Shown: positions 40,492 through 50,900 of the stretch, piece after piece
Numbering within the stretch: position 1 is the stretch's first letter
Layout: each line of letters opens with the position of its first letter
Assembly (NCBI GenBank): GCA_033816765.1
Contig: CM066288.1
Location: forward strand, 4,712,001-4,776,000
Length of the DNA: 64,000 bases
Origin: Nothopassalora personata
Taxonomy: Eukaryota > Ascomycota > Dothideomycetes > Mycosphaerellales > Mycosphaerellaceae
Reading direction: 5' to 3'
The notes under the pieces: model-generated
Told to the model about the DNA's origin: nothing
Database searches by the model: none
What the model saw: the letters and a program-made list of their open reading frames with translations, nothing else
Made by a program: the position numbers and the translations under genes

Positions 40492-41829
40492 CTAAGAGCA
40501 AGCATCAGCACATCCGACCCAAGCATTGAAATTCGCAACACCACTCACAGGCTGCGCCGTAATGGCAACTCCCTCACTACTGTCACTTCCCATGCTAAGC
40601 TTCACGACTCCGGTCTTGCCATCAAAAGGCTGCGAGATGAAGTTGATCCCAGCCTGCACCTGATACGGCACAGCTGCTGCGTTCCCGCTAGCGATGTTTA
40701 CCGTCCCTGCGCTCGACGCGAACACAATAGCAAATACCTCATCCTCCAATATCTCCGCTGGAGAATAGCAAGGCTGATATCCATTGATGTTAATAGCGGA
40801 GGGACAGTTGTTACCAGTCGCAACCGTGGTGCCTGCAGAAGCTGGGCTGGTGCGGTACCAGAAGACAATCTTCTCCTCTCCCGTAGCCACGACTGGGGCG
40901 GGATTGCTCGCATCGTAAGAGTTCTTGTAAGCCGCGATTTGATACGGTAACGTCTGCAACCACGCCGTATGCGGCATACCGTTGACATAGGTTTCCGCCC
41001 CGGGCGGAATGCTCGCGCCAACGATGGGACCAATGTAATGACTCTCGCCGAAATCATTCCAGGTCACAATCTCGACGAAGCGCGGCTTTACTTGTCTGGT
41101 TTGCTCCCAGCGGCGGTACCACATGTCGTCCCCTCGCCATACCCAGGCTTTGTTGTAGTTGGGGAGGTTGGTGTAGAACCAGGGCGAGACGCCCATCATG
41201 TACGACTTCCCTGCAAGGGAGGACCACGCCGTGTCAGCTTCGGTTGTGATGTCGTTGGGACCAATGGGCCACATGTCCGAACTGAAAGTGCCATCTACCA
41301 GGTCTGGCGAGAAGCCGTTAGGACCGAGGGAAGTCCAGTCCGGGACGAAGTAGATGCCTCCATTGACTGCGGAGCGAATCTCGGCCCATTCATTGATATC
41401 ACTGTTGCTCGGTCCTTCGAAGGTTGAGACGAGAGGTTTGCCGTCTGCGAGGAAGTAGGCGCCGTTTGGACCATAATCATTCAAGATAGAGATGACGTCT
41501 GCTTTGGGCCAGGGCATGCCGTTGCCGAGGTAGTCGAAGGAGAAGAAGAGTTTGAAAGAGCCGATACCGCCATTGATGAGGTTGTTGGCTGCTTGGAAGG
41601 CGTAGCTGATCTGTGTAGCAGTCGTGCCGGCGAGGGGTGGTGTGATGTTAAGGACGAAGGCATCGATGCCATATTTGGCGGCGAGCTGAATGTCAGAGGT
41701 CCAGTCGGCGATAGTGTAGGCGCCGTTGTTTCCGACGATGACATGAGCGAAGACATCTTGGGCTGCAGCTTGGGTGGCGAGGCACGAGGCCAAAGCTGTG
41801 AGAGCAGAGGTCCAGCGCGCGAGCTTCAT
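40492..41829 (-). CDS. alpha-1,3-glucanase (mutanase), glycoside hydrolase family 71
   Basis: 445 residues, single exon. Residues 1-23 form a signal peptide (hydrophobic core after MKLARW, ending AAAQ), so the protein is secreted. GH71 blocks follow: VFAHVIVGNNGAYT, LAAKYGIDAFVLNI, FKLFFSFDYLG, YFLADGKPLVSTFEG, and EIVTWNDFGESHYIGP near 260-275, which carries the conserved acidic residues. The C-terminal 120 residues form a beta-rich domain usual for fungal GH71 proteins, with a Cys pair at the end (CADAC). The enzyme hydrolyses alpha-1,3-glucan, a cell-wall polymer of fungi, and serves in wall remodelling, autolysis or attack on other fungi. Confidence 0.92.
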   Translation of the reverse strand: MKLARWTSALTALASCLATQAAAQDVFAHVIVGNNGAYTIADWTSDIQLAAKYGIDAFVLNITPPLAGTTATQISYAFQAANNLINGGIGSFKLFFSFDYLGNGMPWPKADVISILNDYGPNGAYFLADGKPLVSTFEGPSNSDINEWAEIRSAVNGGIYFVPDWTSLGPNGFSPDLVDGTFSSDMWPIGPNDITTEADTAWSSLAGKSYMMGVSPWFYTNLPNYNKAWVWRGDDMWYRRWEQTRQVKPRFVEIVTWNDFGESHYIGPIVGASIPPGAETYVNGMPHTAWLQTLPYQIAAYKNSYDASNPAPVVATGEEKIVFWYRTSPASAGTTVATGNNCPSAININGYQPCYSPAEILEDEVFAIVFASSAGTVNIASGNAAAVPYQVQAGINFISQPFDGKTGVVKLSMGSDSSEGVAITAQPVSGVANFNAWVGCADACS

Positions 41830-42286
41830 GGCGAGGTGAAAGGAGGTCGAGTGACGGGCAACGATGACTGACAGTTAATGGTTCAAATACTTCAGAGGTC
41901 ACTACCTTGTGGACGCGTGAGTCGGGGTGTTATTCCTTCTCGTATAGCCTTCTCGTATAGAGATATCAGGCATTCGAGCTACGCAACATTGGTCCACGCC
42001 GTGTGATCCTTCGTCGTAATGCTGGAGCCGGGCATTCTTGTCGTGGTTCATATTTCCGAACCCTAGGTGGAGCGTGGATAGCGAAGTGGAGTTACAGCCC
42101 TTTTTAGGAGGGTCCTTTGTCTAAATCCCTGGCGCTCAATGCCGGTCGAATTTCTTGGCACGAGCTACGCTTCGCTTGTCCGAATCCTCCTGCAGAGTCG
42201 AACGTGCCGGCTGCTGCTGTAAGTATGAATACTGGACTGAGGATATGCGACATCGGAATATATGCCTCTCTTTTTCGACAGGTATT
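41830..42286. other. spacer GH71 / PRP18
   Basis: 457 bp: promoter of the glucanase gene and 3' region of PRP18 (both minus strand). A TCTCGTATAG word is repeated directly near 41938-41960. No gene seen. Confidence 0.45.
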
Positions 42287-43396
42287 TCAGCCCATCAGCT
42301 GCCCGATATCGTCCGGCGGCCAGCGAGTCTGCGCGAAGCTCAGGCATCGCTTAATGCCCTGCAGCATCTTCCGCGTCGTCTCATCGGATAGAATATGTGC
42401 CTGGGTGTTCTCACCATGTAACTTCTCTCGAGCGCTACGCTCGTGAATACCCACCATGGTCACACCAATAGGCCATGCAGCTTTACCAATGGAGAGACGA
42501 AGGTACGCATCATTGGCGTTCACATATCGCTTCAGTTGTGCAAGGTGCACAATCTCCAAGACTGGAGTGAGCAAGCTGTTTGGGATGCCGTCGGTCTCCT
42601 TGGCATTCGGTCTTTGTTCTTTGTGTTCGATTTCAAGCTTCTTGAAGAGCGGTCGTAGGTTATCGCGAGCTGCAGCGAAGGAATTGAAGGCCTGCTTGCC
42701 AGTCATGGACTCCTTGACCTCTTTGCTTCGCCGTGCCAGAGCAATCTGCCATTCTGACAGGAGCATGTCGAAGTAGCTGGCGACTTGCTGGAGGATAAAC
42801 TTTCGTGCTTCCAGGTCTTTAGGTACGTTTTCAGGCACTTTCATGTCTGCTTCTGGCACGAGTGGGATGATGGTCGGTATGGGTCCGTTGCTGGGCTTTG
42901 GTGCCAGGGCCAATGCGTTGAGCTTGCGGTATCGTCGTAGTCGTTGCAGGTGGTCTTCGCCGAACAGGAAGCGCGGTTCGCCCATGTCTGAAAGCTTCAC
43001 CAGTAGTTCCTCCTCGGATATATCTTCCTCTCCATCCTTGAGCGTGGCGCCCTCACCATTCTCAAGCTGCTTTGGAGGCAAGTCTGGCAATCCTAACCTC
43101 TTCCTCCGTGCTCTTTCTTCCGCCTCTGCTTCTTCCTCCTGCACTCGCTTGCTCTCTTCTGCCAGCCGCTTGCGCTTCTCTTCACGGGCCGCATTCTTCG
43201 CAGCTTCTTCCTCCTCCCGCTTCCGCTTCTTGTCGATTCTCTCCAACCTCGCCCTCTCCAGCTCTTCTTGTTCTCGCTGGTAATCAGCCTGTCGCTGTGC
43301 TTCCACTTCTGATCGTTTGAGATACTTCTTGGAGCCATCTTCCTTCGTCGCAGCACCGGAAGAGATCTGCGACTTCATCAAGCTCGCGAAGTCCAT
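42287..43396 (-). CDS. PRP18: pre-mRNA-splicing factor Prp18
   Basis: 369 residues, single exon, ATG 43396. An N-terminal Glu/Arg/Lys-rich coiled coil (about 30-100) precedes an SFM/PRP4-like motif (SEEELLVKLSDMGEPRFLFGEDHLQRLRRYRKL, about 130-160, fragments of the motif only). The C-terminal Prp18 domain holds the conserved loop around RLSIGKAAWPIGVTMVGIH and RSAREKLH. Prp18 acts in the second catalytic step of splicing with Slu7 and the U5 snRNP. Length and order match fungal orthologues. It is head-to-head with the SAP18 gene. Confidence 0.92.
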   Translation of the reverse strand: MDFASLMKSQISSGAATKEDGSKKYLKRSEVEAQRQADYQREQEELERARLERIDKKRKREEEEAAKNAAREEKRKRLAEESKRVQEEEAEAEERARRKRLGLPDLPPKQLENGEGATLKDGEEDISEEELLVKLSDMGEPRFLFGEDHLQRLRRYRKLNALALAPKPSNGPIPTIIPLVPEADMKVPENVPKDLEARKFILQQVASYFDMLLSEWQIALARRSKEVKESMTGKQAFNSFAAARDNLRPLFKKLEIEHKEQRPNAKETDGIPNSLLTPVLEIVHLAQLKRYVNANDAYLRLSIGKAAWPIGVTMVGIHERSAREKLHGENTQAHILSDETTRKMLQGIKRCLSFAQTRWPPDDIGQLMG

Positions 43397-43672
43397 CTTG
43401 ATTGACTGGTAGTGATGTCGATGTCACTGACATGTAACCAAGAAAGTGCTACCGAGTCAAGGAAATGTTAGCTAAGCAAGCATGCGCTCCAGATGTGACG
43501 GGCTCGGAGCTCACTCCGATGCGAGAAGTTAGCTTCAGGCCACGAATACATACAGCTCATGAAACAACCGAGGCATACATTCCACAGCCGCAGCATGAGC
43601 GAGTCATCGGTGCTATAGGATTCTTATCGACCACCCGTACACGACGCCCGTCGCCCACTCGAATACTTCCAG
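43397..43672. promoter_or_regulatory. shared PRP18/SAP18 bidirectional promoter
   Basis: 276 bp between divergent starts. No TATA box is obvious; beyond that I cannot define elements. The arrangement could co-regulate two nuclear housekeeping genes (inference). Confidence 0.5.
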
Positions 43673-44503
43673 ATGGCTCTCCAACCAGATGCCAAAAGTA
43701 ATATCGATCGCGCGACCACGGCACCTTTCCTTCTGCGACTCTTCTGGCGCCAGAATCGCCTGCTGGATCCATGGGAATTCTCCGTCGCTCCGCCGGCAGA
43801 CACCACCGGCATAAGCGACTATAGCTCGCTCCTCCCCAGCAACATCCGCCAACAAAGCGTCCAGATCTACACATGGCCGAACTGTACCCTTGGCGAACTC
43901 ACAGCACTCTTCACCTCCGTACTACCAGAAGGCGTGATTCCGACACCTGCGGTTGGCACGAGGCTGGTCTTCAAACTAATCTTCCCCGACACGAGAGCAA
44001 CAATCGTGGAAGGCAACAGAGGGAAATGGATCGATAAGCCACTAGGATCGGTTGTCATAGGAGGCAACAGCTCCGAGTTGCAGGACGACGGTGATGCGGA
44101 AGAAGAGCTACAACTGGAAGGAGACTCGCACAAGACTCTAGCGGAGGCGAGGTTCGTGATTGGCGACTACGTTGCATGCTCGATATACCCTCCCGGAAGT
44201 GACGGTAGAGTCGCGCCTCTGCCACCGCCGAGCTCGAGAGGCCCTCCCAGAGACTTTGGTGGACCACGAGGTCCGCCACCACCGCGAGACAATGGCTACG
44301 GAAATGGCTATGGACGAGGTGGAGGTGGTGGCTACAGGGGAGGATATGGTGGAGGAAGAGGTGGTGGCGGTGGCTTTGGTGCTGCACCGCCGCTCGGGGA
44401 CTGGCGCAGAGGTGAAAGACCGCCTGCTGGTGGCTACCCTCCAAGCAGAGGCGGGTATGGTGGTGGCGGTGGATATGGAGGCAGAGGCGGACGGCCTTAC
44501 TAG
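43673..44503 (+). CDS. SAP18 family protein with RGG/Gly-rich tail
   Basis: 276 residues, single exon. The SAP18 fold covers about 15-155: TAPFLLRLFWRQNRLLDPWEF, then VQIYTWPNCTLGELTALFTSVLP and TRLVFKLIFPD, matching Sin3-associated polypeptide p18. The last 90 residues are an RGG/GGY-rich tail, common in RNA-binding proteins and in fungal SAP18. In animals SAP18 links the Sin3 histone deacetylase and the ASAP splicing-regulatory complex; the RGG tail fits an RNA-linked role. An acidic insertion (QDDGDAEEELQLEGD) interrupts the fold near 140. Confidence 0.88.
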   Translation: MALQPDAKSNIDRATTAPFLLRLFWRQNRLLDPWEFSVAPPADTTGISDYSSLLPSNIRQQSVQIYTWPNCTLGELTALFTSVLPEGVIPTPAVGTRLVFKLIFPDTRATIVEGNRGKWIDKPLGSVVIGGNSSELQDDGDAEEELQLEGDSHKTLAEARFVIGDYVACSIYPPGSDGRVAPLPPPSSRGPPRDFGGPRGPPPPRDNGYGNGYGRGGGGGYRGGYGGGRGGGGGFGAAPPLGDWRRGERPPAGGYPPSRGGYGGGGGYGGRGGRPY

Positions 44504-45451
44504 GAAGAAGAGTCGTCAGAGCCTGTGCAATCAATCGAGGACCACGCCGAGCCAATCGAGCCCGCCGAATCCCATGAATGCGAATGTTCAAACGTCGAAG
44601 TAGTTCCCGAAGGTCGAACCAGGGACAGGAAAAGGCGCGCTGGAGGTGATTACAATTATTTACAACGCTTCGATCCAGCGACGATGGGGATGTTGAAGTT
44701 CTCGAATGAGTCGTCAGAATTTGGCAGAGAGCTGAAACTGCAGAAGAAGGAGGAGGCAAAGCAAGGCAATGCGAATCACACTCCGCTTGGCAAGCCAACG
44801 TATTCTCAAGGCCGTTCGCATGCTGGACCCAATGACCGCGTCTAGCGGTTCGCGGTCAGCAAGCTCGCATACAGGTTGAAGCAATGTCAGATATTTGACA
44901 TTGAGGCAAGGCTTGATGTCCCAGCCAAGGCGGCTTGGGAACGGCAGGGTGGTACCAACTATACTCTGATTGGCGGTTGAGGTTAAAGCAATTGTTACTG
45001 GAACTATCAGAATCGTGAGCGAGGCGCAGAAGGACTGGATTTTGGTTTGGTGCGCCTAATAACTACAACAAGCCATCGATACCGTCGCGAGGCGCAATTT
45101 GTATCGAGTGCTCGTGCATCACCTCGTTTCACTTTGAGTCGGCCAGATTATCAAGTCCAATTAGAGGAACTCAACAATGGTCAATATCCAATCTCATCCT
45201 TCGGCAAGCTCAATACGACTCTTGCTGATCACTTCATGGCACCAATTTTTTTTTCTTCCAACGGCACCAGGACACAGACAATCACGCCTCAACCCATTCA
45301 TCTACCCCTTTCTAACCTCATCCCCCTTCCCTCCACGCAAAGCTCCCCATGCCCCTCATCCCCTCTCTTCCATTCCCCTGTCCACCTTCTCTCCACTTCT
45401 CCTACCTCTTCCTCCTCTAACAACTGAGCATCCCAGCAGCGTCCACGACCA
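44504..45451. other. spacer
   Basis: 948 bp downstream of SAP18. Open frames occur but lack ATG context, motifs or splice signals. Pyrimidine-rich in its right half (about 45290-45420), which would suit the 3' region of the small minus-strand gene. Confidence 0.4.
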
Positions 45452-45829
45452 TCAAGAACCTCCACAAATCCCCTTGAAGAACTTTCTCACCCGATTCCCT
45501 CGATCTCGCTTATCCGTCTTCCCAGATATCGTCGCATGCGAGAGATGCACACCATATCTCTCCAGATACAGTGCCTCGATATCGGGACCGCTGAAGCTGG
45601 GTGGTGGTCTGCGGGAGAAGTAGGGTAGCCGGGACCGGGCGCGGTCGGGGTATGGATCGGATATGGGGTATCGTGCAGATTTTGTGGGGGTGATCATGTT
45701 CAGTACGTCTTGCAGATTGTGGGAATCGTTGGTGTTTTGTGGTGCGGGTGTCGTTGCTTGGGAAGGGCCTGGTGCTGGCTGCGCCCGTGCTCGTGCGTGT
45801 GGGCCGCGGTAGGGGGTTGGGGCTTTCAT
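45452..45829 (-). CDS. small Pro/Arg-rich hypothetical protein
   Basis: 125 residues with a normal ATG. Pro/Ala/Gln-rich first half, then SRLPYFSRRPPPSFSGPDIEALYLERYG and a basic end (KTDKRDRGNRVRKFFKGICGG). No family recognised. Codon use looks like the neighbouring genes, which is the main support. Confidence 0.4.
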   Translation of the reverse strand: MKAPTPYRGPHARARAQPAPGPSQATTPAPQNTNDSHNLQDVLNMITPTKSARYPISDPYPDRARSRLPYFSRRPPPSFSGPDIEALYLERYGVHLSHATISGKTDKRDRGNRVRKFFKGICGGS

Positions 45830-46589
45830 GGTGGGCTGTTGTCGCTGAGATGCTTGAGAAGTACTCTATAGGGGTTTTGGTAGAGGAATGGATGGTGGAG
45901 GCGAAAGAGGGAAGAGGAAGGAATTGCGCATTTTATACTTGGTGCTTTGGGAGTCGTGAGGACAGGATGGTAAGGTATGGTGACAACATTTGGTGGTCCT
46001 CAGAATGCTCGATGGGTCTTGGCTTGGCGAATACAGCACAGTGTTCAGATGTGCGCCTCTGCGAGACTCACGACGCTCTGCCATGACAAGCACTTTTGGA
46101 TCTTGCACTTTATCCTGATTCTGTCGTGCTGTGCGAAGCGGCGCCAATGTCTTGACGCTCTAGCTGTGTTGAGATGGCAGGCGTTAGCGTCGCAATCATA
46201 TGCGACGAGGCTGCGCCGAGAATTCTCGTCACCAGCGCAGTCCCTCCATCTCGATTTTCAATTTTGCTCATGCCTTGAAACACAAGCTTCCTCCTCCATC
46301 AGCTGTATTTTCCCTTCATGTTCCAATGTCTTTCATCAACACTGGCAGCAATTTCCTAACTCCCATTCCACCTCCGCCTTTTGTCGCGAAAACGCACAGG
46401 CTCGCCTCCCAATTCGCCATCAACCACGATCATCCACAACCGTCCGAACCGCGACGCGCAATTACCTCGCAACACAACTCGCTACGATACCGTTCACACA
46501 ACACTCGGCGAGGGCGGCATTGACGGGCGTCCTCGATTTCGTTAGAAGTTACATGTCGTGCCGTGATGTGCTCTTCAGTGGCCTTCCTG
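45830..46589. other. spacer
   Basis: 760 bp between the small Pro-rich ORF and the cyclase pseudogene. Short open frames on the plus strand are not convincing. No RNA gene or repeat recognised. Confidence 0.4.
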
Positions 46590-47245
46590 ATGCCGTTGGA
46601 CTTTGACCTGCCTGCAAGCGGGGAATCGGCCCTTGCCTACTACCTGATCAAGGTTGTCCAGGCCTTCTTCAATGTGAGTGATGTCTTCTTTCTCCACAAG
46701 CATTATGCGCCGGGAAATTTGGCTCACCCTCAGGTGCAGGACTCATCGCCTCGACACCAAATGTCTTACATCCTTTATCGGTCAGCCAATGCGCCGCCTC
46801 GAGCGAAGTGGCAGGGAAGTCATGCTGCCATCTTGCGCCACCAAAGTGGATACGCTTGTTGTAGGCCATATAAATTAGCACGTGTCACCCTGCTGTATGT
46901 CCTTGCTAGTCTTCGCCAGCGCTTCTTCCATCTCCTTTGCGCTAAACGTGGCTTCCAAACACCACGTGCGAGAGCGCCAAGCATATCGGCGAGGTGAAGA
47001 AGTCATTCAGCGGCATCTGATCGGTCGATAGCGCTCCATTCGTCGGATCAAAGTACTTCGGCGCATCGACGTACCTTCCTGCGTGGTCGCTCATTGACAA
47101 TGCGTAAGATGCCGAGCGCAGCACGTACTCCCCAGCCTTGTTTGGCTGATGTGTGTCCAATGGTCTTAGCGACGGGTGGATGGAATGGATAAGCTGGTGA
47201 CTCGTGACATAGCTCGCGGCTGAGATCCACCAGCTTCGGCTTCAA
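46590..47245 (-). pseudogene. frameshifted cyclase / kynurenine-formamidase-like pseudogene (PF04199 family)
   Basis: Five pieces in changing frames line up in the order of one cyclase-family protein: KLVDLSRELCHESPAYPFHPP; LRSASYALSMSDHAGRYVDAP; SAKEMEEALAKTSKDI; VLIYMAYNKRIHFGGARWQ and LEAAHWLTDKGCKTFGVEAM; then ITHIEEGLDNLDQVVGKGRF. The frame breaks lie near 47150, 46960, 46875 and 46690, and each is explained by a one- or two-base indel. The family's metal motif HxGTHxDxPxHF reads HAGRYVDAPKYF, so two metal-binding His are Tyr and the Thr is Arg. I see a dead gene, not an intron-rich one, because no GT-AG pairs fit the breaks. Related active enzymes hydrolyse N-formylkynurenine or cyclise similar substrates. 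Confidence 0.75.
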
Positions 47246-47971
47246 TGGAGTGGATGCTGTGGGATTTCGTCTTCAATACAGCCGGGTATTGCCTTCAGGT
47301 GAGTCACACAGGACTTGCTGTTGCCTCGGTCCCTCGACCAATTAGCCTCAGTTTTCGTGGTATGTATAAAAGAGGTGGCGATGTAATCTGAGTACAGTGT
47401 TTACCGGAATTTAGCTGATGCCAGTAATAATGAGTGGCTGAGGGTCATGATCTGATCTGATGTTTTGCCAGGTGCTTTGCTCATCATGGAGGAAGAGGAG
47501 GCTGGTCTGACTTGCGTGCGATCACTTCGGCTTCTGCGGCGCTCTAGCTGACCAACAGTAAAATTTCAAGTGAGAGGAAATTTCAAGTCAGACTCGCCTG
47601 CTTGAGCTTCTTAAGCAGCAGCTCGATTCTGCTGCGAAGATGTTGCAATCCATTTCTGACGGCGTCAACCTCATCCGCAAGCCTGTCACCATCTTTTTCT
47701 CCAAGACATAGTTGATGGCCTCGAACTCGCCTCCCAATACTACTTCGAAGGACTCGTCGAGCTCAGCGGCCTTTCGGCCGTGGTATGATTTCTCCGCTCG
47801 TTTGAGGTGGCAGCTCCAAGCATCGCTTCACGCTGCGGAACAGATTGAACGAGCATGCCAGCGGCTAGAGCCCTCGCTCGACGAGTCCAATGGTCATGGC
47901 CTGGGATGCAAAGGACGCCAAGGCTCTTCATAACATCATAACATCCTGTATCTCTCTATCTTCTCCTTCTT
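47246..47971. other. spacer
   Basis: 726 bp: remains of the cyclase promoter and 3' region of the VPS3-like gene. AAATTTCAAGT is repeated directly near 47561-47588. No gene supported. Confidence 0.4.
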
Positions 47972-50900
47972 TCATCCCACATTCTCAACCTGCGGATGCA
48001 CCACAGTAGCTCCGACAGCCTCCGTCTTCTCAATAAACTCGACGCTCTGCCTTAAGTTTTGTGCACTGCACAGCGCCTTCACAATATCACTTTCATTCCT
48101 CTCTCGGACCAAGCGTCTGAAAGCGTGCACCAAGAATCCGGAAACCAACTCGACTGACCAGTCCTCGGGTATCAAGTCCAAGACCTGTGCTACATCAAAC
48201 CAACCACCAAAGCGCTCCAGAAGCTCGGCAGTACGTTCGAGTCGTTCGCTCAGATCTTCGAGTTTGAAGAATTCGTTCAACAGGTACTGGAAGAGGTGTG
48301 ACTGTTGTTCCTTGCTGGGAAGTGGTTGATCTGGCACCAGACCCGAGCTGGGATGGAAGATACTAGAGCCGCCGAGGAGACAGTAGCGGATTGCAGTGTC
48401 ATAGTCGCCGAGGCCGTGCGTGAGAAGTCGAAGGGCTTCCTCGTGCTTGCCTTCTCTGCCGTTGAGAATGATCATCTCCGGTACTAGCTCGTTGCTGTAC
48501 GAAGAGAGTCGTTTACCTAGGGTATGAACGTCGTATTGTGATGCTGCGCCGTGACTGCCGCCAATAAGTTGCAGTAGGCGCAGGCGATTCTGCCACCATT
48601 CAACCTCGATGGCATTGTCGGTGATGAACTCTCGATACGTTGGCTTCGGTGGATGCAGTGCTCTGTACGTCTCGTATGACTGCACGAGTGTGCTTCTGGA
48701 CTCCGGCGAATGTTCCAGCTCGTGCAATATGGTGTCCAAGTAGAACGTGATGAGGTCGTTGATGTATTCTGCGTCTTTCTTACCGAAGACAAGATGCTCC
48801 AAGTAGTCTTTCACAGCGCCTGGCGCTCTCTCCTTAAGAATCGCCACAGCCTGTTCAGGCTGGAAGCGAATCTTGCTTTTATCATCAGCGAAGACCTGTA
48901 CACCAAGCTTGGGATTCCTATGCGCAAGCCATGCGCCATAGTCTTTGACAAGGGTAGCATCCCTGATCACCGCCAGATACCGCCGGATATCGTGCTCGCC
49001 TTCGATCATCTCACCGCCAGCATCTTTCTCGCCCTCGACGATGCGTTTCCAGGTGACCAAGACTTCCGACACCAGTTTGCGGCTTTGGTAAAGGCGACTC
49101 AGAACGTAAAGCCGCTGGAACTGCTCACACAGCGCAACAGCTCTCTCGAAGCAATCCACACCCTTGTCGACTACCTGATTGAGCTCCTCACGTATTGTGC
49201 CTGGGGTAGCCGGTCCCCGAGGACTGTTCTGATCGAGCAAGAACAGGACATGAAGTAAAGCTGCATCCACAGTTTGGAACACTGATGCTTCATCGGCAAC
49301 ACTCCCGAAGCCCTTCTTCATTCGCCAGACCATCAGATACTGCTTGATAAGCTTCAATAGATTGTCGCCATAGGGTCCTTTGACGTCGCGCTTCAGTTCT
49401 TTGGCGTCGAAGCTCCTTCGAAATTTGTCGACCGTGTCTCGAAGTCCCTGAGGCATCCACATTCCGTGCTTTCCTTCGACGATCTCTTGGTCAAGAGGTG
49501 GCAGTAAAGTCAGAACTATGCGAGGGTCAATCTCGCCCGCCACCAGAGCGTCTTCAGTACGACGCTTATCATGTTCGTAGGAGATGACACCACTGATCGT
49601 CTGCAGCACAAGGTTCCCGAAAAGAAGTATGGCTGCTTTCTGTCGGATGTATGTTAGAGTGAGAAAGTCCAGCTCATCCCGAGGCTCTTGGCCGCGAATG
49701 CTATTGACCACGCTTTGCACGGTCGGCACGTCGATGGACAATTTATTGTCTGCTGACTGCTGTATGGCCGCGTCCAGTTGCCGGTCTAACTGTGTGACGA
49801 GGGGCGTTCTTGCTATCCAGGAGACTTTGTCATTGGCATATAGCAAGATATTTGCTTGAACGTGCGCGAAACGTGCGGCAAGCTTGTCTTCTTCCTCGTT
49901 TCGCGGCCCATCTGTGGCATCATCCGTATTGTCACGAATGATCAGTCGCCTCAACCTCAGTCCTGATGACACACCATTTGTAGTGAGCTCCGCCGATGCG
50001 GTAGCATTCCGGAGGCCAATGCCACGAGTGGAGAAGTCGTCTTCGGGGTTCTCTGGTGTCGATGCCACAGTCAGCCATTCCTTGCTTCGATGAGCTTCAC
50101 CTGGATCGACATCCCATCGCTGTACTTCGATGCAGACTTGCGTTGCCCCTTCGTGTTGTCTTCGCACCACGGCAAGCACGTAGCCCTCTTGGCTATCCAT
50201 CTCTGGTGACATGGCTGTCGCTGATTGACCCGTACCGTCCAGAACGACGGACTCTGGGTAGCTGCTGAACTCCATTGTCCCACGAACGACGTCGCCGTCG
50301 AGGTTGACAAACATGCCTACACCAGGGTCTTCCAGTTTGGTGCCAGTCGTCAGCAGGAACTCGTTGGGTGTCGGTGACAGAACGTGCGGAGGTATGGGTC
50401 GGGATGGTTTCGTGTCTTCCACGGGCTGCGAGTCCAGCGAGGTTCGCGCTGCCGGCGCGGGTGGTGGTTCGGTAGGACTCTCTTCTCTGCTTGAGGGTGC
50501 AGCTGAAGACTCGTCGCGCCGCGATGAAGTTCGTGTCGGCCAGGGCGAAGTGCTGTCGGGCGGCAGACGGTCATTGCTTTGGGGCTTGCCACCTAAGCTG
50601 ATGTTTCTCTGGTGGCCCCGACCTTGCCGCACAGGACTCCGGGAAGAAAAGCTTCGCGCAGCTGGACGATTCGGGCGCGGTGACCCACGTCCCTCTTGTG
50701 CGGGTGGCGATGGGATGCGCAACGAGGAGATGGGAAAGAGCTCGTTCTTGCGATGATTGACGACATCTAGCAAGGAGTATATGTGCCCATCGGCAACACA
50801 TGCAACATGTCCTCGTCGTTCCAGCACGGTGATAGCACCAAGCTCGATGTCTCTGACCTTCTCCGGTCGTGTCCCATCTTCCTTCACGCGAATCAATCGC

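Noticed and set aside
44525..44845. 106-codon open frame after the SAP18 stop
   Set aside because: Begins with GTG, has no ATG until codon 54, no family; probably 3' UTR.
47712..47933. 73-codon plus-strand frame upstream of the VPS3-like 3' end
   Set aside because: No similarity or splice context; a chance ORF is more likely.
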